Positions 58,751-64,000 of a stretch of DNA of 64,000 nt are shown here, in pieces. The position numbers were made by a program, and so were the translations under genes. Below the pieces are notes generated by a model. That model saw nothing but the letters and a program-made list of their open reading frames with translations. It searched no databases and was not told the DNA's origin. Where the stretch lies: assembly GCA_947471745.1 (NCBI GenBank), contig CANJKZ010000820.1:1123501-1187500 (forward strand). The letters are read 5' to 3'. The first letter of the stretch is position 1. Each line of letters starts with the position of its first letter. This stretch comes from Closterium sp. Naga37s-1 (taxonomy: Eukaryota; Streptophyta; Zygnematophyceae; Desmidiales; Closteriaceae).

Positions 58751-59654
58751 GGCATGAGAGACGACGACACCAGGAACAGCACCGGCAGCAGCCGCGGCAG
58801 CTGCCGTTCTTTTGCGCTCCCGCCCAGCACGCGCGCCTTTTCTTCCCACCCGCGTACTGCGCTGACACAACCCCCTTCCTCCTGCGCCGAGCCCTCTGCG
58901 TCCGCCGCCATCCCCTCCCACCCGTCGTCCTCGAATGCCCGTGGATGCTAGTAACTGTTCCTGCAGGGTACGCCATCTCCGATATTGTGTTTTTCTCTGC
59001 CCACGTTTTCCATGTGCAGCGAGCTCCACCACAGCATGCGCTGAACTCGAATACGTGGCTCGCATTGGACACGACGCCCCTCTCATTGACGAATACGGCA
59101 CGAAATAGAAGAATTGCGCTGCTACCCGTCTCGTCTGTTACACTTGGGGAGAATTCACTGCCAATTTGCTCCTCAAAGCCCCTCTTTTCACCCTCCCCTT
59201 CGTAGACAACGCCCACGTGTAACAAAGGCCACAGCCATAGCCACGGCCGCTGGCGACATTGCGTTCGCGACTGTGTAACTTCCCCTTCACAAAACCGCGA
59301 GATGAAGGTTGCGAGGTTGTCATTCCCGACGGGGAGAGACCACTTGCATTCCAAGACTTCGTTCAACCCCCCCGAACCTGGCTGAAAGGTCGGGCAGACG
59401 GATATTGCCGAGCCCGGCAACCGGGCTGGGCTTAGCAATAAAATTGGATGGGAATGCGGCGGGTCAACGAGCAACAATTTGAGGGAGGCGCCTTTTACGG
59501 GAGCTTGCAACTGCGCCACGGTCTTAGTCCCTTCCCGCCTCTCACGCTGCGCGTCGCCGGTTTCCCTCATATTTCCGACTCGAAGAGAGTCTCGCCTCGG
59601 TTGTGGGGTAGGGCGAAGTGGGGCAGCATGAACGTGTTAAAGCTAGGAGCTAGG

Positions 59655-59774
59655 TGAGAATGATCGATTAGGTAGGGGGGGGGTACAAGGATTATCGAGA
59701 GTGAATGTTGTACCCTCTAAGGAAAGAACCCTACACAACCTAGAGTGAAATAAGCAGAACAATATGTTTTGACA
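59655..59774 (-). repeat. 3' LTR of E10
   Basis: 120 bp, TGAGAAT...TTTGACA in plus reading, inner edge at the purine tract. The partner is outside the window, so the outer limit rests on the TG end. Confidence 0.7.
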
Positions 59775-62329
59775 CACCCCCATAGGTGAAGTAGGGGATA
59801 GCCAAACCTAACAGTGGTCACAAGACCAGTCAAGCAACAGAACAAGCAAGGCAAATCCCAGGGTGGATCTCAAGGACACCACACAAACTGAGCACAAGCA
59901 GGCGGCCAGAAGGCCAGTTTACATGCAGATTTATAATGGCAAGGCAGTACACAGATCACAACCTAGCAAAGAGTAAACATGCAGGTATAAAGATATATAG
60001 CAGTGTACAACAAGAGCAAGTCAAGCAACCAGCAAGTAAGGCAGAGTGGGCACAAGCCCAAGAGCAGTGCAGAAACGCTGATGATCACCAGCCGCAAGGG
60101 CCTTGGTGAAGACATCAGCAGTGCTGGCCCGAGAGGCCACGAAAGCAAGGCGCAGCTGACCACGCTGCTGCAGCTCACGCGCAAAGAAGTAGCGCAGAGC
60201 AATGTGCTTCGTTCTGTGCTCCAGTCTCTGCTCGCGACACAAGGCAAGCATTGCCTTGTTGTCGACGTACAGAACTGGAGGAGAACGAGGCCGTTCCACC
60301 AAGTCGGTCAGCAGGTAGGTCAGCCAGCGGAGCTCCTGTGCAGCCATGGCGCCAGCGTAGATCTCGGCCTCACAGCTGGAACCAAGCACAGAAGAAGAGC
60401 GAGTGGACCTCCACGAGACAGAACCAGCGCCAAGACTGAAGGTGTAGCCCTGTGACGAACGCTGAGTCGCCTGGTCGTCGGCCCAAGAAGCGTCACAGTG
60501 TCCTGTGAGGACCACCGAACCCCTTCCTCCAAGCACGAGCCCCATGCCCGATGTGGTGCACAAGTAACGCAATACCCTCTTCGCAGCATCAAAGTGCGCC
60601 TTTCGGTGCCTGCCGGGTGCCACGTAGCGAGCCAGAAGGCTGCGAGGGTACGCGAGGTCAGGTCGTGTGCACGTCATCAGGTACATGAGGCAGCCCACAA
60701 GCTCTGGGTACGGACCACTCGGCTCTACGGACTCGTCCGAAGGTGGAGCTGAGAGCGAGTGGCCGGTAGCCAGAGGAGTGGGCGGTGGCGAGGAGTACGT
60801 GAAGCGTAAGCGCTGAAGGATCTGGTGCACCATGTGTGACTGAGTCAGGGTGATGGTGCGCCGTGCTCTGTGCCGGGTGATCTGCTAGCCAAGATAGCTC
60901 CGCAGCTCACCCAGGTCAGTGCAGGTGTGTCTCTCCTGCAGCTCCGCCTTCACTAGGGTCAGTGCCTCAGTGTCAGCAGTAGCAAAAACCAAGTCGTTGA
61001 CGTACACGAGGATGTAGAACGGCGGCAGAGTAGTGTCGGTGCGTAGAAACAGCGACGGGTCAGTAGTCGAAGGAGCAAACCCAAGAGCCGCAAGTGTCAT
61101 CCTCAGTGTGTCGTGCCACTCACGAGGCGCCTGACGCAGGCCGTACACTGGTCGCCGTAGGCTCCACTGGGTACCCACATGAAACGACCCAGTGAAGCCC
61201 TGTGGACGGCGCAACCAGATGGCCTCGTGAAGGCTATCCTGCAAGAAAGCTGTCGAGAAGTCGAGGGAGTGCAGCTCGTAGTCACGCTGAGCTGCAACGT
61301 GTAGCAGCACTCGAAGAGTGGTCATCTTCAGGGTGGGGGAGAAGGTCTGAAAGAAGTCGACCCCCTCACGCTGACTGAAGCCTCGAGCGACGTAACGTGC
61401 CTTGAAGGCAGGCGGAGAACCCGGCGGCCGCTTCACCCTGAAAATCCACATGCCACTGACGATGTTCGCCCCAAGTGGGGGAACCTTGTCGACGTAGGTG
61501 TCTGTGGACTTCCAGGAAGCCATCTCTGCGTCCATGGCTGTCTGCCACTGAGAGGAGTACTCACCCGAAATCGCCTCCCTGTAGGAGCGCGGGGTGGGGA
61601 TGTCAAGTGCATCCGGGTCTCCCTCAGGGGCAAGCAGCATGGACGCGTGATGGGGTGAAGCGGCAGCAAGGCACTCCAGCTCCTCCTGTCTGTCCTCAAG
61701 AACGTCACAGCCAAGGGCAGTACAGCCAAGAGCAGTCTCACCCCCGACGGACGGAGGACAGGCAGGGACAGGGTCAGAGACAAGACTCGCAAGGTAGTCT
61801 AGGCGGTACACAGCAGCAAAGTCAACAAGCTCAGCTACTAGGGCAGACGCAGCAGGAGACGAGAACGTAGGGTCCGTCACAACCGTAGCAAGAAGGCGAG
61901 TAACAGTCGGACTGGACGCACGAGCAAGATCAGACGGAGGGTCAGCAACGTTAGGCAGAGAGGACGCAGGAGGTAACGGTAGGACAACACGCTGAGGAAC
62001 AGAGGAAGGACGGAGTGTCATGTCGTGAGTGCCGGGGACAGCCGAAGCACGCGGACGACGAACACGAGGAACACGAGCACGGACAGCAGCTCTAGGCTCA
62101 GGCTCAAGGTCAAAGCTAGACTCAGGCTCTCGACGCTCAGGGGTGGAAGCACGAGTCTCAGGCTCTCGACGCTCAGTCAGGGACTCTGACACCGCATTGT
62201 AAGGAGCAGGAGCAGGCAGTGGGGAGTGTGGTAGCAGCGGTGGCTGTGACTGGTCCGCTAGCGGACACAGCAACGGAGGAGTAGTACCTGCCACAGGGAA
62301 GCCAGTAGCACCTGGCGGAAGACTGAGAA

Positions 62330-63190
62330 GGTGGCGAAGAGCACCAGTAGCTCCCGTACCTCTAGCACGAGCAGCTCCTCCAGTACCCCCAGCAACACCT
62401 CCAACACCAGTAGCACCAGCACCTCCAGCACCACGAGCTCCGACAACGCCAGCACCTCGAGCACCAGTAGTACCTCCAGCACCTCCAGTGCCTCCAGCTC
62501 TAGCTCTAGCGCCTCCAGCACCAGTAGTACCTCCAGTACCTCCAGTGCCAGCAGCTACAGTAGCACCTCCTGCACCTCCAGCACCAGCAGTACCACCACC
62601 TCCAGGGTCAGCATCTCCCGCAGCTCAAGCACCAGTAGCACCAGCACCTCCAGTGCCACCATCTCCAGTACCTCCAGCACCGGCAGCAGCTCCAGTACCT
62701 CCTGCACCAGCAGCACCTCTAGTACCTCCAGTAGTACCTCCAGCACCTCCTGGACTAGTAGCTCTAGCACCAGCAGGACCGTACCCTCCACCACCAGGAC
62801 TGCCTCGCAGAACGACCCATGCACGAATCGCCTGCGGCGAGAGCGGCTCAAGTAGAGTAGGCTGCGGTGGTTGTCCAGCTCCAGGAACCTCCAGTAGTGG
62901 TAGATCTAGCACCTCCAGCTCCATAAGCACCTCTAGTACCTCCAGCTCCAGCACCTCCAGCACCAACAGCAGCTCCAGTACCTCCAGCACCAGTAGTACC
63001 TCTAGTACCTCCAGTAGGACCTCCAAGCCTAGTAGCTCTAGTACCTCCAGCTCCAGGACATCCAGAAGGACTCGCAGCACCCCCAGAGTCAGCACCCGAA
63101 GTCTCAGCACCCCCAGAGTCAGCACCCAAAGTCTCAGTACCCTCAGTCCTAGCACCCTCAGTCCCAGCACCCTCAGTCTCTGCTCTTGCG
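62330..63190 (-). repeat. Degenerate ctccagcaccagtagtac array in E10 spacer
   Basis: 15- to 18-bp units (acctccagtacctccagcac). They are Gly/Ala/Val/Leu-rich on the coding strand, and antisense they give a long but spurious Ser/Thr-rich frame. Same position as the E3 and E5 minisatellites. Confidence 0.8.
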
Positions 63191-64000
63191 TCCACAGCAG
63201 TAGGCTGCAGAGGCGGCGAAGACGGCAGAGGTGGGAACCCAAGGGGGGTAGCCAGGCGAGGAGAGCGGGCACCCCCAGACTCACCACCCCCAGCCCTAGC
63301 TCCATTAGTCTCAGCTCCAGAGTCCACAGCAGCAGGCTGCGGAGGTGGCGAAGACGGCCGTGGCGGGAAACCCGGGGAGGTCGCCAAGCGAGGAGTGTGG
63401 CGAGTGGTCGCCGTGTCGTCGGCGATGGCGTCACCCCCCTCAGGTGAGTCAGAGGAGCCAGAAGAGATCTCAACTGGCTCATCCAAGGGGGGTGGGTCTA
63501 CTTGGGACACACCTGAGGGAGCAGGACCCTGTGGGGGGAGAGGGTCTACCGGGGGGGGGACTGGTACCAGGAAGAGGGGTGCAAGGGGAACCGGGTGGGA
63601 CGCGTGCGGGTGAAGTCGGTGGTAACAGACCGACTCGTCGAAGGTGACTTCCTGAGAGGACAGAACACGACGCGAGGCAGGGTGGTAGAACTGCCAGGAT
63701 GGAGCGTCGGTGGGGAAGCCCAGGAAGACACAGCGGAGAGTGCGAGGAGAGAGCTTGCTCGCTTTGGTATCGCGAACAAGGGAGAGTGCGCCCCAGACCC
63801 GAAACGACGACACATCACCAGGCTGTCCCGTCCAACGAATTGTGGGCGAGGTCTCTGGAGCAGAGACACGGGGCCAGAGGTTGAGCTGATGCGTGGCGTA
63901 TCGGACCGCAATCGGCCACAGGAAATGGGGAGCAGCCGCATGGATCATGGAGGTACGAGCAACCTCCATGATCAGGCCAATGCGACGCTCAACGATCCCA

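Larger units (their letters stand above)
57468..59460 (-). pseudogene. GT61-like glycosyltransferase sequence, broken
   Basis: Minus strand. About 58110-57785 reads AVDTMKRVVVYNEHVPLMQA, EILFIGPTSPALSNLIFMPF, NSTLTEILP and AMWHFHLAFRLGIHNFLSAC, the C-terminal pattern of family 61 transferases (xylosyl/arabinosyl/GlcNAc transfer in the secretory pathway). It continues to HVDEVYGTVTAMIRNNPTL and a CTERGEWRYDV segment. Upstream pieces at about 59160-58960 (VNERGVVSNASHVFEF) and 59380-59290 (LPVGNDNLATFISRF) look like its N-terminal exons. There are in-frame stops after WLMREH and RRRIPG and a frame change near 58110, so it is probably dead. The CTERGEW segment could be the start of the PC-esterase half, making one two-domain gene, but this is inference. 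Confidence 0.55.
59655..64000 (-). mobile_element. E10: Ty1/copia element (family A), cut by the window edge
   Basis: The 3' LTR is at 59655-59774 (120 bp), with the purine tract cctatgggggtg beside it. Reading right to left: integrase C-terminal part about 63970-63500 (MIHAAAPHFLWP), a long repetitive spacer (about 63200-62330), RT about 61500-60850 (GMWIFRVKRPPGSP, ARGFSQREGVDFFQTF) and RNase H about 60560-60020 (LTGHCDASWADD, CEAEIYAG). The RT active-site region reads YVND here. Gag, protease and the 5' LTR lie beyond 64000. About three breaks in the visible part. Confidence 0.92.

Noticed and set aside
58707-59570. One 287-codon gene
   Set aside because: It merges GT61-like exons with intron-like, low-complexity sequence; only segments near 59290-59380 and 58960-59160 look coding.

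Overview
This is eukaryotic, intron-bearing nuclear DNA, most likely from the green plant lineage, and a streptophyte alga or another early-diverging green plant fits best. The host genes are an UNC-93-like transporter, a PEPC-kinase/CDPK-type kinase, and GT61-like and trichome-birefringence-type PC-esterase sequences, all with GT-AG introns. A Closterium-like desmid is only a guess from the style of the sequence. Most of the window is transposon: nested Ty1/copia elements with very short LTRs (about 110-143 bp, one type 216 bp) and GC-rich leaders.

Layout. 45-7116: old copia element E1 (+). 7230-11661: E2 (+), with a perfect target duplication. 11.7-13.8 kb: gene-poor, with two related palindromic mini-elements and a gypsy-like LTR relic. 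13892-23713: a host Ser/Thr kinase gene (+), interrupted by a solo LTR (14885-15027) and by young element E3 (15479-21662, -). Both insertions lie in one coding exon, and the kinase frame runs unbroken across both target sites. 24214-25768: partial, intron-containing hAT transposase-like gene (+). 25811-32116: E6 (-) remnant with E4 (+) inside. 33264-34122: E7 (-), 5' end only, sitting in a Ty3/gypsy chromodomain remnant (34123-35268). 35386-35789: element with terminal inverted repeats. 35934-40126: UNC-93-like gene, the one clearly intact host gene, 7 exons and 731 codons. 40416-48985: family-B copia remnant B1 (-), holding a solo LTR and the 3'-truncated family-A element E5 (-, to 47478). 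48986-56274: family-B element B2 (+), interrupted by young non-autonomous element E8 (49456-51604). 56297-59460: broken host locus (-) with PC-esterase and GT61-like parts, cut by a Harbinger/Tourist-type MITE. 59655-64000: E10 (-), running off the right edge.

Two copia groups are present. Family A (E1-E7, E10 and the pol-less E8) shares a short LTR core, an initiator-Met-type primer site, a near-identical polypurine tract and a repetitive GC-rich leader. Its autonomous members also have a glycine-rich gag with an unusual zinc knuckle. Family B (B1, B2) has a normal CCHC knuckle and LTRs near 385 bp. The short LTRs, shared priming signals and perfect 5-bp target duplications (ATATT, CATAT, GCTCG, AGTTG, GTAAT, CACTG) show repeated family-A activity. 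E3 and E8 are the most recent, by LTR identity. The structures most worth a second look are the twice-interrupted kinase gene, the GC-rich leaders and odd gag knuckle of family A, the pol-less E8, the exon and donor duplications in the UNC-93-like gene, and the possible GT61/PC-esterase composite. No CRISPR array, rRNA or convincing tRNA gene was seen.
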